The notes: a model not told the origin generated them from the sequence alone. Counted from the first letter of the stretch, positions 1 through 12,917 are shown. The stretch is 64,000 nucleotides of DNA from Whitmania pigra (GCA_021613335.1 JAJTWR010000308.1:2568001-2632000); one strand, 5' to 3'. Translations and numbers: made by a program.

Positions 1-361
1 CAAAAGTTTAGGTTTTTTTAACCAGTTTTAAGTGCTTCAACAAAAACTCTAGACAAGTTTTGCTGCAGAGCAGTCAACGTTTTTTGGAAATAAACAAAAT
101 GAAACATTACAAGTACTTCAGAGACTGCTATTAGAAAATTTTGTTGCATATTGATAGCAAATGTTAATTTTAAAGAGTATCATTGTGTTTCTCAATTTGT
201 GATGATATTTAAAATCAAAGATGTAAAAAAATCTGGCCTGCAAAAATATGGATAATAATAATTATATAATTATATATGTAATATTATATAATTTAGTATT
301 ATTACTAAACTGGCAGTAGTTTAAATTGTAAAATGTTGATGTTTCGTTTGTCATTCTCCAG
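1..361 (+). other. Intron of the DOCK gene at the window edge
   Basis: AT-rich sequence upstream of the first visible DOCK exon, ending in the acceptor TCATTCTCCAG at 351-361. I see no DOCK-like coding stretch in it. Confidence 0.6.
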
Positions 362-3300
362 TATGATCCTCGTGGATTGCATCAACAGTGTTCCAGCAGA
401 CAAGCTGCTCATCAGGAGGATGCATTGCATCAACAGCCTCGTACACACACAACTTTTCCTCAGTCCTGGTTTGTTGCTTCTTTTAAAACTCACAGAGTTT
501 TTAGACTATTTTTAAATTTATTAAATAAGTAATAAATAAATATTTACTTTTGAATGACAGTATGTTTCAAACTTCTCGAACATGTCGTTCTCCAATTTTG
601 TTAATAAAAGCTCTTCAACTTTTCTAATAGCTCTTTAACTCTTTAAAATTCACTTTTCTAGTTTTTAGGATGGCTTTAAATCAAAATGAACATTTCAGTG
701 AAATTGTTAAAAAATAGTCGAAGCATAACATAACAAAAAGGACAAAATAAAATTATCCATCGACTTAGACATTGCATAAAATGAATGTTGTATTATTGTC
801 GTATTCCTTTTTGCATTTCATGATTCAGAATGCCGAAGAATCCTTCTCCCTGTGATGTTGGACCACGTGTACAACCTCATGTCGAGTCACATCGAGTCTA
901 TGCAGGAACATAACTACAGAGACAGTGATCCAGACACGACCAGGTATATAAATTACATATTCATACTTTAGTTGTATAAATTGCATATTTATACATTAGT
1001 TGTGTAAATTACATATTAACGTAATACATTTTAACATATGACATTCTTTCTTACATTTTAATTATTATGACAATGTTTTCATCATCAGGTACAATGAACT
1101 TGACATTTGCATCAAGATCCTTTCTGATGTCATGGATTACGAGTTTAAAAACACAGGGGTGAGTTTTATGGATGGTATGAATATGAATATAAATGTTTTT
1201 ATATAAACTGAGATAATTAAAACTCTTTTCAAGTACCATATTGTCTTTTTCCATTGCTAATAAATTCAAGAACTAATCCATAATCTTTGTATTTGCAGAC
1301 TGCAACTCCTAATGAAGACATGATGATCATCAGCAACAAGATGCTCAGACTGGTGACAAAAACCGTCATTTACCTCGACAAAGAATCTTCCCTCATTGTG
1401 AGTCAATTTATTTATTTTAAGCTCGAGCGAACAATTGCAAATTAAGCAATAATCAAACGTTTCACAATTGAAATCATTGAATCCTCGATTGAAGGGTAAC
1501 TGTGTGGCTGTGATGACCTCGGTCTTGAGGCAGATGACAGAGTACCAGTACAGTCAGTACATCACCAGGTTCGAGACTCCGTTCGATCTGCTCGATTACT
1601 TAATGGAGATTCTCATGATCTTCGAGGAGTTGATAACCAGGAATGTTTACCCGCCCGATTGGAACGAAATGATCCTCCATCAGAATTGGTCGGTTTTTTG
1701 GAATTTGATTTTCAAAAGAATAACAAATCTTTCATTGCAGGGTTTTTCTGAACACTTTGAAGTATTTCTCAAATACCATCAGGAGTGAATTCACAACCTC
1801 ATTCTGCTGTGATGTGAGTTTCTTAGTTTATTTTGTATATCTTCAATATTCATTTCATATTTATTTATATTTTGTTACTACTGAATCATATTATTTGATT
1901 CTCACAAATATATTTATTTTATGAATTACTTGCTTTTCAGCTGTGGAAAAGGTTCTTCCTGAGTTCCATAGCTTTCATTGTCCAAAAGCCACTGCAATTG
2001 GAAAACTTTTCTCCTGCCAAGAGGAACAAGATAACCTCTCGGTAAATGTTCTCAAATCTTTTCCTTTCTTTTAAATTTCTTCCATTAAAAAATAAAATTA
2101 AATATTGGTATTCCATTTATTATTGCTGTTATTTGAATGAAGACATACCAAGCTTCTTGCCGAACAAAATTAAACTTTAATTTGTCCTACTGTTTGTAAA
2201 TATTTATTTAAATTTCAGTTATCAAGACATGAGGATCGAGGCTGGGTTGGAAATTCGTTCCATGTGGAACAACCTTGGTGAGTTGTAATGTAGCATCAAG
2301 CAACATATATTGTAATATTGGTGAGTTGTAATATAGCATCAAACAACACATGTAATATTGGTGAGTTGTAATGTAGCATCAAACAACATATATTGTAATA
2401 TTGGTGAGTTGTAATATAGCATCAAACAACATATATTGTAATATTGGTGAGTTGTAATGTAGCATCAAACAACATATATTGTAATATTGGTGAGTTGTAA
2501 TATAGCATCAAACAACATATATTGTAATATTGGTGAGTTGTAATATAGCATCAAACAACATATATTGTAATATTGGTGAGTTGTAATATAGCATCAAACA
2601 ACACATGTAATATCGGTGAGTTGTAATGTAGCATCAAACAACATATATTGTAATATTGGTGAGTTGTAATATAGCATCAAACAACATATATTGTAATATT
2701 GGTGAGTTGTAATATAGCATCAAACAACACATGTAATATTGGTGAGTTGTAATATAGCATCAAACAACACATGTAATATTGGTGAGTTGTAGTGTAGCAT
2801 CAAACAACACATGTAATATTGGTGAGTTGTAATGTGGCATCAAACAACACATGTAATATTGGTGAGTTGTAATGTGGCATCAAACAACATATATTGTAAT
2901 ATTGGTGAGTTGTAATATAGCATCAAACAACATATATTGTAATATTGGTGAGTTGTAATATAGCATCAAACAACACATGTAATATTGGTGAGTTGTAGTG
3001 TAGCATCAAACAACATATATTGTAATATTGGTGAGTTGTAATATAGCATCAAACAACACATGTAATATTGGTGAGTTGTAATGTGGCATCAAACAACACA
3101 ACAACACACATAACATGAACTTTATAAAAGAATGGAACAGTTCAATGTATTAGATGATATCTTGTTAGTTATTACAGTGATAACAATGTAATTATGGTTT
3201 AATTTTAATAACACAATTATAATAATTTAATTATGCTGATATATTATAAAACAATTGATTTGTCAAACAGGTCAGCACAAGTTGGAGTTCATTCCAGAAA

Positions 3301-6300
3301 TAGTTGGACCTTTTCTTCAGATGACTCTCATTCCTGAGAGGGGTTAGTTTTATATAATGGTAGTTTTATATAACATCAGTTTTATATAATGGTAGTTTTA
3401 CATAACATCAGTTTTATATAACCTTAGTCATTTGTAGTTAGTTGTCATTTATTTTCACAAGTCAAGCCTTAAGAGTTTAAGCAATGAAACATTAAAATTT
3501 TTCATACATTGGAAGTATTTTTTTATGCAACAACGAACAAAAACAATGAGATGAATAATTAATTAGCAATTCAGAAGAACCATGAAAATAATTATTTAAT
3601 TTTGATTGTCTCTCAAGAGCTGAGGAAGAAGACCATTCCAATATTCTTTGATATGATGCAAGCTGAATTCATGGGGTCAACTGCAAATGTTAGGAGGAAC
3701 TTCATCAAGGTTTCTCAATCATTTATTTCTCAATCATTTGTTTCTCAATCATTTGTTTTTCAATCATTTGCTTCTCAATTATTTGTTTCTCAATCATTTG
3801 CCTCTCGATTATTTCAATTCTTCTCAATCATGTGCAAGTAAAATGTGAGTATGTGTGGGATGTTGCATTTACCATTTCAAAGTTATAGTTCGGTAGTCCA
3901 AGTAGTGCAAGACAAGTGATTATAACAAGAAATAGAAATTGACAAGAATTATAAAACGGGAATGTAATTAAATGAAAGTCATTTGCAAACCCAGTATATC
4001 TTCTTAGACATAATATTGTGTTTACTTGAGTTTCTTTTGTTTATGTTCTTTGAGGATACATTGGGAAATGGTAATAACTAAAAATTAATAAATGGTAATA
4101 ACTCAAAATTAATAAATGGTAATAACTCAAAATTAATAAATGGTAATAACTCAAAATTAATAAATTGTACTAACTAAAAATTAATAAATGGTAATAACTA
4201 AAAATAAATAACTTCTTTCCAGTTTGAGGACGAACTGATCGACCGTATTGATAAATTTGTCAAAGAAGGTCAAGGAGATGAGTCATACAAGGAAATGTTC
4301 TACGAGATGTAAGATATAATATTTATTATTTACACAAGTATTATATTTGTTATAAGGCATAATATTTGATTATATTGTTGTTGTTATTATTATTATTGAT
4401 TGCAATATGAAGAAATTATGAAATGTCTCCAACCTTCCATTTTATTAGCATAAGAGAGAAATGTGAGAGTCACAAGTTCATGAAGGATCAGGGTTTGACC
4501 TTTGTTGACACCATAAAAGACCTGTTCGCTCTGCTGCTTCAGTATCGATCCGTTTTCAGAGAAGACAACCACGACAACAAGATGAGTTGCATAGTCAGCC
4601 TCCTCGTAAGTTTTGGTCGTCACTTTTAGTTCGTCAGTTCCCATAATTGTTCGTATTTAACAATCGTAACACTGTTTATAATCTCTAAGCAGTTGTTCGC
4701 TAAATTGCATTGATTAAGTGTTTCTATAAATCTGCTTGTAATGATCACATGAAGGGAATGTTAAAAAGTACATTTACTTTTATCGTACCATTCTTTTCTC
4801 CACCAGAACTTCTACCGTGACATTCGCAGGGACGAGTTGTACATAAGATGCCTCAACGAACTTTGCGACCTTCATTTGGAGTGCGAAAATTACACAGAAG
4901 CCGGTTACACTCTTATGACCTATGCAAAGATGCTCAGGGTGAAAGTTACTTTTTGACGTGATATTTATTAAGTTCACTTAAACGTTTTATTTATTAAGTT
5001 CACTTAAACGTTTTATTTATTAAGTTCATTTAAACGTTTTATTTGTAAATATTTTAGCAATATATTTAACTATATTCATTACATTCACACATGTATTATG
5101 AATTTCCATCATGTCAATCTGCTGTTCAGTGGACAGATGAGAAGTTGCATCCCATGCTGCTGAGTTCAGCATGTCCCGAGTTGGACACCCACAGGAAGTT
5201 GAAGGAGCACCTGTATTACGAGATCATCTCCTGCTTCGACAAAGGAAAGGTAGGTTGTTATCAATTCCTCCTCATCAAGATTTAAACTTATTTTAAGTTA
5301 GGCAGATTATTATTCATAATGTTTTCTAAAACAAATGCTGAAATGGAATTTGAATGAAATTGAATAAAATAAAATTGAAATGTTAATTTATGTTTGGAAA
5401 GCAATTGCATCAAATAAAATTGAAATGATAATTTCTGTTTGCAGGTGTGGGAGGTAGGCATTGAACTTTGCAAGGAACTTGCACAGCAATGCGAAGTCGA
5501 AACGTTCGATTACATTCAACTCTCTCTCATCCTTGTGAGACTTAATTAATTAATCATTTAGACAGGAATAATTGATAATCGAATCTTAATCAATCAACAT
5601 TTTATAATTAATTAATTAGACTTGGTTAACTAATAATGGCGTCTTATTTTATTATTAATTAAGACTTAATTAATGATTGATTAATATTTGAGTCTTACTT
5701 CATCAACCACTTGCAAATGTTTTAGTAAGAATTTGGATCTAACTCAAGTAGCTGTATTTACACAAATGCAATACAGTGTAATGATATGTACCGTTCATAA
5801 AAGCATAAAAACATATGACAGTTATAATTATGTAATAATATAAGAACATATAACAACAGTTATAATCATGTAACAACGTAGCAGTTCACCTATAGTAGCT
5901 TTTGTCTCTCACACGACGCTCGTTGATGCTGCAGACGAAGCAGGCGGATTTGTACGACTCCATCATGAGGAAGGTCAGACCAGAACCCGAGTACTTCAGG
6001 GTTGGATATTTCGGACTTGGATTTCCTCCGTTTCTCCAGGTAAAATAATAAATTACTATTATTAGTCAAATAAATAATTAATTAATTATTATGATTAATT
6101 AAATATTGATGGGAATAATTTATTATTATTACTCGTCGTTAGGATGATTCTTATATTTGCCTTTTAAACAGAACCGAACTTTTGTGCATAGAGGCAAAGA
6201 ATACGAGAGGTTGTCAGATTTTGTGTCGAGGCTTCTCAACCAGTTCCCCAATGCTCAGGTGGAAGCACTTTTTGATTTCACAAATTCATATTTTATTTGG

Positions 6301-9300
6301 GCTTTTAAATTAGCTTTTAAACATCACTTTAAGCTGCTGAAAACCTTGAACCAACCGGGAGATGACATAAAAGAGAAGTTTGCCCAATGTAATCTCTTAA
6401 ATGTCTCTATGTGCATTTATTTACTCACATGTCTTTGCATTTGATTTTATTATTTTATGTCTTTGCAGAACTCTTTAATTACTCAAGTTGTTAGCATCAT
6501 CATCGTTGTTATTGTTGTCATTGTTGTTGTTGTTGTTGTTATTATTATTATTATTATCATTTATTATTATTAATTTTTTTATAATTAATTTGTGAATAAT
6601 AACAATAATATTTTTCCCTTGTGACCTCGAACTCTGAGAGCCATAATTAGCCAATATTAGTAATAATGAGAGCCATCTTAATTGACCTTATTTTGAAATA
6701 ACCTTCACCAGATCTACAAATCAACAAAGTAACACCAGTAATGGAGTTGAAAGAACATCTCCTTGGTAAAAGACTGAGTGACCAAATTCTCAAGTAAGTA
6801 ATTCAAGTCATTTGCAACAATCTTGTTACATTATTTAATATGTGAATTTTTTTACTGCTTAACATTGTCTACAGATATTTTAAAGTTAACGAGGTTCAGA
6901 AATTCACCTGTTCGCGCAAAAAAGATGAATCCATAAATGAAGTATCTGTGAGTAGTTTCATGTCCTCGGTGCATGATGCTGTTTGAAATAAACGGTTTGC
7001 AATCCTGCTGCAAAGTCCGGGTTGTTTTTCTTAATAAGTGTGGTTTAACGTGCATGATTGCCTTCCATTGAATTTGCACTTAATGGTCCATTATTGCAGT
7101 TCTTAATGGTTTTATTAATTTATGGCAGTCCATGTGGCTCGAAAGGACCATCCTTGTGACGTCATGCTCCCTTCCTGGAATCCTTCATTGGTTTCCTGTC
7201 ATTTCAACCCAAACGGTTTGAAGTCATTTTTACTCATGTTTTATGTCAGATCGTCGTTGATGATGATGATTGATATGATGCAGGTGGACGTGAGTCCTCT
7301 CGAATTGGCCACGGAAACCATCGAAGAGACGAACACGAAGTTGAAATCTCTCGTGGATCAACAGTTGAGTGATCCGACGTCGAGAATCGATCAACTCAGC
7401 ATGGTCATCAATGGAGTTGTCGATGCTGCTGTTAATGGAGGAATTGCCAACTACAAGGTACGTGTAAGGAGCAATAAGGCTGTAAACTCTGATTAAGAAG
7501 TTATTTACATCTTTAAGAAAGCATTTTAATTAACTTATATTTGTGGGCTAATTTTGTTTATAGGAATGGAGGCTTCCTGTTTGAATTAATGTCTTAATGT
7601 TGGCCTAAAGATGTCACATGTATTTGAATTAATATCTAAAAGTTTTTATGCACAAGATGTTTTATGTCTTTGGAGAATTGTCAAATGGTTGCATTTCTTT
7701 CAGGTGTTTTACTCTGAAAAATATCTCAAGGAGCATCCATCTCCCGAAGAGCGGATGTTAATAACTCGACTCAAGCAGTACACAACCTCACAGGTCGTGA
7801 TTCATATCTTTTAATCCTTTTAATCTTTTTTTTTTTAATACATTTATGCATGGTAATCTAACTTCTGATAAGGTAATAGGTCACATAGATTAATAAGTTA
7901 CTGTGTTATGTGTTTTAATGGTTGAAGTGGAAAATGTAAAGTTCCTTTAGGTGATCCTAGCACAAATATGTGTATACTTATTATAGGCATTTATGTATTT
8001 TTACTATATTTGTATGTTTACTTTGTTGGTTACTCGTTATCCTCATTGTTGTGTTGTGTTGTGTGTACTGTGAAGGTGATTTAAACAATGAGCTCATTCT
8101 AATTCAATTCCAGCTAGTCATCCTGAGATTTGCTCTCAACATCCATCAGAAGAGGGCACCAGAAAACCTTCAAGCTTTCCACTCACACATGGAGCAGAGG
8201 TACACAGAGATGAAGAAGACATTGGAAAAAGACTACGGCATAAAAGTTTGCCTGGTTAAAATTACTTTTAAGGCTCAATATTGTGATTCATAACCATTCA
8301 TAATTAATCTTCTTTTGATTAGTGAATTAAGTTATGGCAAAACAAAAATTTGCAGTTGAAAGATGATGATGCGTCGTACGAGGATTCGGATTATGTTTCT
8401 TCGGTTCAGTTTGCAAGAACTTCCTTGCATGAGCACGATAGCCTCAACAAGTAAATCGTTCTTTTTTTTCATTGTAACGGCTTATTATTATTATCTTTAT
8501 TATTATAAAAAATATTAATATGTAGGAGGAAATAAATCTTTATCATTTCAATAAATTATATTTCTGCATGTCAACAATTGTTTCCTCGTTGCCAGGCAAC
8601 TGTCAAGTTCAAGGTTAAACATCCCTCTGAGGGTTCATGGAAGCAGCAACTCTTCCAGATCAGAGTTTGTTATTTTCAACAATTTTGTTTTGAAACATAT
8701 CTCTGTGATGACATTGCAACTTTTATTTGCCAGATTTATTAGACAGTATTATTGGATCACAATAACTTATTATTATTATTGTTAATGCTTTTGATGTTGT
8801 TGTTAATACTGTTATAATTACTATTGCAGGTAGTATTATTGTTGTTAATACTATTATTATTAATGTTGTTAATGCAGGTATTATTATTGTTGTTAATCCT
8901 GCTGAGCCAAAACAGAATTTATAAGCCTTTTATTCAAGGCATTCTCCATCATCTTCGAGTCTGTCGATCGAACTCCGAACAAAAGGAAAAGCTTCAGGTT
9001 CGAGGACTTCCTTTGGTTCGACCTCCTTGGACTTCCTGGGCCAAAGACAAAGTGCTTCACCCAGAGTCTCTGGTTCATCTCTCATCAAAGGCATCGATCT
9101 TCAGAACTTCCTCTCAGAAGTGAATCCCAAGAAATAAGTTTTAGTTAACATCTCAGTTAATGTGTCAATAAGTCAATGCACGTGTTAAATTTTTCAGCAG
9201 GTATCACCGTTGAGGTCGAACAAGGGCGACAGTGGAACGCTGAAGGTTCAGCAGAGACAAACCACGGCCATGAGTCCCACCCTCGAGGATCCGCCCCCCC

Positions 9301-9670
9301 TGCCGAAGAAAACGAGTCAAGCCGATTATGCAAACATCGAGGTTGATCTCAAGGGGGTCCAGTCCGACAGCTTTCTTGCCCGCAGGGACACTCACAAAGA
9401 CAGGGTTTGTTGGATTATCTTCATGACGACAATTCCTCAGCCATTGTGTCACTCACTATTTATGTGATTCATCTTAATTAATTTGTTAATTATGTATTTG
9501 TTTTGTAAAACAGTATTGAAGTGATGTTGGTTGTATTCGGCAATGAAAATTAATGCAGTTAAAGGAATCATTTTTCAATTTTTTGGCAGCCAAAGCTTCC
9601 ATTGCCAACAACCTTGCCTCCAAAAAGATATAAAAAAGTTCCAAATGACTCCGAAATGAATTCCTCCTAA
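362..9670 (+). CDS. DOCK1/2/5-type Rac guanine nucleotide exchange factor (5' partial)
   Basis: A DOCK-A family protein activates Rac through its DHR2 domain, usually together with ELMO and Crk. I assembled 29 exons: 362-468, 829-943, 1089-1158, 1299-1397, 1495-1688, 1741-1813, 1941-2041, 2219-2277, 3271-3342, 3618-3709, 4224-4308, 4449-4605, 4807-4938, 5130-5249, 5445-5534, 5935-6039, 6172-6258, 6334-6388, 6712-6793, 6875-6941, 7129-7215, 7284-7457, 7704-7793, 8114-8245, 8356-8450, 8595-8664, 8939-9119, 9201-9404, 9590-9670. Recognisable pieces are RRILLPVMLDHV, ELRKKTIPIFFDMMQAEF, the DHR2 stretch with RGKEYERL, MWLERTI and LPGIL, and NGVVDAAVNGG, whose valine matches the DHR2 nucleotide sensor. 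The tail has PPPLPKK, a Crk-type SH3 ligand. The N-terminal SH3 and DHR1 regions lie outside the window. Stop at 9668; AATAAA at 10051. Family assignment is firm; the choice among DOCK1, 2 and 5 (or their single invertebrate orthologue) is open. Confidence 0.93.
2278..3105 (+). repeat. Tandem array of 40/43 bp units, each carrying a 5' splice site
   Basis: About 20 copies begin with GTGAGTTGTAAT, at 2278, 2321, 2361, 2404, 2447, 2490, 2533, 2576, 2616, 2659, 2702, 2742, 2782, 2822, 2862, 2906, 2949, 2989, 3031 and 3071. Two unit lengths alternate, differing by loss of three bases in the ATATATTG / ACATG part. The first copy is the real donor of the DOCK exon 2219-2277, so the array starts exactly at the exon end. 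Confidence 0.95.
3711..3830 (+). repeat. 15 bp tandem repeat (TCTCAATCATTTGTT type)
   Basis: Imperfect tandem copies of a 15-base unit immediately after the DOCK donor at 3710. Because 15 is a multiple of three, the array stays open and gives an artefactual serine/phenylalanine-rich reading frame. Confidence 0.85.
4070..4205 (+). repeat. ~24 bp tandem repeat in a DOCK intron
   Basis: About six copies of a unit reading TGGTAATAACTCAAAATTAA with small changes, ending just upstream of the acceptor of exon 4224-4308. Confidence 0.85.
4967..5042 (+). repeat. ~27 bp tandem repeat in a DOCK intron
   Basis: Three adjacent copies of TTTATTAAGTTCACTTAAAC or a close variant, between exons 4807-4938 and 5130-5249. 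Confidence 0.8.
6490..6575 (+). repeat. Trinucleotide microsatellite (GTT/ATT)n
   Basis: A run of GTT then ATT triplets in the DOCK intron after exon 6334-6388. A similar TTA/GTT-rich tract lies at about 8770-8895. Confidence 0.8.
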
Positions 9671-10335
9671 TTTGATTAATGAATTATTTGTTTTCTGATT
9701 CATTAAAATATTCAGTAGTTGAAACTCCCATTCCAAAGTTATTCCACAGCTTTTTCCTGCATTTCTCAAACCATTTGAGTCTGACTATTAAAACGTTTTG
9801 TATCTGGTCAAACCACTTCTACAAGTTGTTTCTATTTTTTAAAGCGTTATTAAATATTTTGTTATTAAATCTTGCTCATTCCTGCCTTGGTAATAACTTT
9901 TTATAATGTTGTATCAGTGCCTAATCGAGATGCTTCTAATTTTGCAAATAATCTAAGTTTTCATTACGCTTACGATTCGTTTAGTTATCGAATCTATGTT
10001 ATTCCATTTATATGCATTATACCAGTTGTTGACATTTGATCATGAATAAGAATAAAAGTTTGATCAAAATGATGTCAGCTATCCAGCTCACAAGGTAAAA
10101 TTCTTAATGTTCCTTTGTGAAATGGTTAAGTTCCTGTGGTATAACTACTTTGGAGGCCTCAAAAAGCCATTTATATGATCATTTCTTTCTTTATCTGATG
10201 TCATTTCACAGAGAAGCCTCCGTTAATCCCTCAGGCTGGTGAGGATATGAATGCCATTTTGTTTAAGGCCTGTGAAGGATTTGCAATGACGAGATGAAAA
10301 CCCTTTGAATCAGCACTTATCTTAATATATGAAGC
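9671..10335 (+). other. DOCK 3' UTR and spacer
   Basis: AT-rich, no open frame of note. AATAAA at 10051-10056 is the best polyadenylation signal for the DOCK gene. The hAT relic starts at 10336. Confidence 0.5.
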
Positions 10336-10387
10336 CAGGGATCTCCAAACTACGGCCTGTGGAAACCTCCAGCTGTGGTTTTCTGAC

Positions 10388-10747
10388 TTGGGTTCAAAGA
10401 CAGAAAAAATAAGACTTTTTCAAAACCCATTTCAATCAGATATGGCTAGTTGCCCAGATGAACTGCAGCTGGAGGTCATTGAGTTGCAAGCAAATGAACT
10501 TTGGGACAAGTTCAGAGAAGGACTGGTGGGTTTTTACCAGTTTTTGCCCAAGGAAGACTTTCCTAATGTCAAAAGTTTTGCATCAAGGTATCTTTCAATC
10601 TTTGGAACAACATACTTGTGTGAACAAACATTTTCAAGAATTAAATGCGTGAAGAACAATTTGAGAACAAACTTGTCCGATGACAATCTCAAGTTATTGT
10701 TGATGTTAGGGACATCAAATCTAAAGGGTGGTTTTAAAAAAAAATAA
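10388..10747 (+). pseudogene. hAT transposase C-terminal fragment (GTF2IRD2/ZBED5-like)
   Basis: A 119-codon open frame ends in the hAT dimerisation region: FLPKEDFPNVKSFASRYLSI, then FGTTYLCEQTFSRIK and NLRTNLSDDNLKLLL. The YLCEQTFS-type motif is typical of transposases related to the GTF2IRD2 and ZBED5 group. The BED finger and the catalytic N-terminal part are absent, so it cannot be an active transposase. The fragment starts close to the left terminus, pointing to a large internal deletion. Confidence 0.85.
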
Positions 10748-10776
10748 AAAAATTGGAAAATTCCTAGAAAGTAATG

Positions 10777-10875
10777 TTTTATTAACGTCCGTTGCATATC
10801 TAGATGATTAGGACGGTGCTCCCGCGCTGCCATCGTGAGAGGCGCAGCCTTAACCGTTAGGCCATGCGGGTGCAC
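10777..10875 (-). mobile_element. tRNA-derived SINE, B box deleted
   Basis: On the minus strand this reads a tRNA-like head with A box TGGCCTAACGG, then a tail ending ATGCAACGGACGTTAATAAA. Compared with the copies at 19009 and 22576 it lacks about 18 bp including the B box, so it should not be transcribable by RNA polymerase III. It lies inside the hAT relic. Confidence 0.8.
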
Positions 10876-11122
10876 AAATATTTCACGAGGACCACAGGGG
10901 CTTTTTATCTAAACCCCCTAGCCGTAACGGTGCTTCCTACAAAAAAGTTGTAGAATTCTCCCAATTTAGTCTTACGGGAAAAAAGTTTTTTAATCGGATC
11001 ATTGATTACTGAGATATGTGAATGTTTAGTTTACCGGTCTAGGTACTTTACATTATGCGCAACTTGGTTAAAAAGCACTTTAATACTTTACAAAATTAGC
11101 CTCTGTCGTTATATGGAATAAG

Positions 11123-12640
11123 TGTTGGGACTTGCAGTAATCAAAGAAAAAACAATACATTATAATGCAATTAATTTATTATCGACACACAAGCAACTAA
11201 CAATAATAATAACAATAACCACCTAATGTGCACAGCTATAATATAAGAACTGGATGGAACAAAAGAAAGTTCCCGCTCCTAGCTTCTGCAGCTTCATAGG
11301 CTGGTTACCATGCGCACCCACACATCTCCTATACGATGAGATACTTCTTCCTCTGAGAGTCCATCTCAAGTCTGCTTGGAGATCGACGTGTCCTTGTGGG
11401 TCTTGCTTGCGACTCTGGCTGCTCCATCGGACTGACATGCACTTCTCCATTCTCAGGTGGCCCCGGGTTATTTGCTTCCTCAGACGCTGTTTTCGGTGTC
11501 TCACTAGGCAGAAGGAATGGCAAGTCAAATGTGTCATTCATTACCTTCAGTGCTTCATCTGTCTATCACTTCCTCAACTGTCGATTTTGCACTCTTCCAT
11601 TGACGCCTACTTCGTAGACATGTCTTCCCAGTCGCCGTTGATCCTGCCAGGCACCCACTTCGGATGATTTGAATCACTGTAATCTCTGGCAAAGAAAGGA
11701 ATCAGACTTTGTTTCCTCTATCTTCTGATCGTTCCTAAAGAGATGAGTCTTCTGTTCCTTGAGTTGGAGGTCACTCAGTGGAGTTTTCATCTGTCTTCCT
11801 GGGAATTCCTCTACTGGTGTCTTCAATCCTAGCAAAGAAAAAATGTTTGGAGCACATCAGCCATCACTCCGTCCCCCTGTAGCTTCTGCAATGACATTTT
11901 AAAGGTGTCGGCAAGTGTTGATCCTCTCTCAAGCGCAATCATTCGGCCATAGAGGCAATTCATTCCTGACAGGCATCTTTGCAGCTAATTGACATGAATT
12001 GCACTGCTTCATCCTGTTTTCAATGTCCTTGCCAATAAACGTATCCCAGAGCAAGCACCCTCATTCTGATGATTTTTGGGTGTTGCACGTGCAGCATCTT
12101 CAAAACTTGGCTTTGCAGCACGTGATCCCATGAAGAGTGTACCTTCGTGAAACGACAGCTCCACAGAACGACTGAGGAAGGCGTAAGGTTGATCCAGCCT
12201 GGAAACTTGGCCATCGTCCTGTCCTTACAGCTTCCACTTCGGTCATCATCCAAACATCCTCCTTTGTGACTGGCAAGTGACGGATGACATCGCTTTGAAC
12301 TGCTCTGACATCTTGTTCAATCCTTGAGAAATCAATGTCTTCATCTTCATGCAGTTTCTTTTAAGCGATGAGACGGGATAAAGCATCGGCTTGGCCAAAT
12401 TGGGTAGATCGCCTGTACTCGATGACAAAATCGTATGCAAGTAAGATGAGTTCCCATCTTTGGAGTCGATTTGCTGAGTGAGCAGAAACGCCAACTTTTT
12501 AGCCTTTTCTATGACGGTCAATAAATCTCAGGATCAAACTTTAGAAAAACTTTGTATCTACCCACCAAACGTATCGGTTTTCAGCAATGGACAACTCTGT
12601 GTAGGTCCAGTGTACGATCGTTCAACTCTGTAACTAATGT
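11123..12640 (-). mobile_element. Ty3/Gypsy LTR retrotransposon, 3' fragment
   Basis: Read on the minus strand, broken frames give the end of RNase H (RWELILLAYDFVIEYRR, then QADALSRL), then a degraded integrase zinc-binding part (QHPKIIRMR followed by a CNSCQLAAKMPVR-like stretch) and a basic Gypsy C-terminus (RPTRTRRSPSRLE). About 200 bp at 11123-11325 starting TGTG and ending CCCAACA is the likely 3' LTR. Stops and frameshifts are frequent. The 5' part, including protease and most of reverse transcriptase, is missing. Confidence 0.75.
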
Positions 12641-12917
12641 CAGAAAACCAAGACATTAAAAATTTTTGACAAGGATGTTTAAAATGTAAGTAATAATATT
12701 AAGTTATGAAATCTACTGACATGTTTTTTATTACAATAAAAGATTATTTTGATTAGTTCTAGACGCGCGGGTGCCGCTAGTTAAATAAATAAATAATCTA
12801 TTAAAAACAAAATCTATGTTTTGATTTTTTTGTTTAGGACCTCGAGTGTATAGCCGGCACCAAACTGCTCTTTAATAGTCAATGCGGCCCTCGGGCTGAA
12901 AAGTTTGGAGACCCTTG

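Larger units (their letters stand above)
10336..12917 (+). mobile_element. hAT transposon relic with nested insertions
   Basis: The left end is CAGGGATCTCCAAACT and the right end, reverse complemented, reads CAAGGGTCTCCAAACT, giving clear inverted termini. The flanking 8-mers TATGAAGC and TGTTAAAC agree at 5 of 8 positions, as a decayed 8 bp hAT target duplication would. Only the C-terminal part of a transposase remains (10388-10747). A SINE and a Ty3/Gypsy fragment lie inside, so the internal region was disrupted after insertion. Confidence 0.75.

Noticed and set aside
2278..3105. Regular repeats suggesting a CRISPR array
   Set aside because: Units are directly tandem without unique spacers, period 40/43, and lie in an intron of an animal gene.
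8824..9123. 99-codon frame at the end of the DOCK gene
   Set aside because: It reads the TTA/GTT microsatellite and then the wrong frame of DOCK exon 8939-9119.
9120..9138. TAA at 9136-9138 as the DOCK stop
   Set aside because: The GTGAAT at 9120 is a usable donor and the next exons continue in frame to the PPPLPKK motif and a stop at 9668, the expected DOCK1-type tail. A shorter isoform ending here is still possible.
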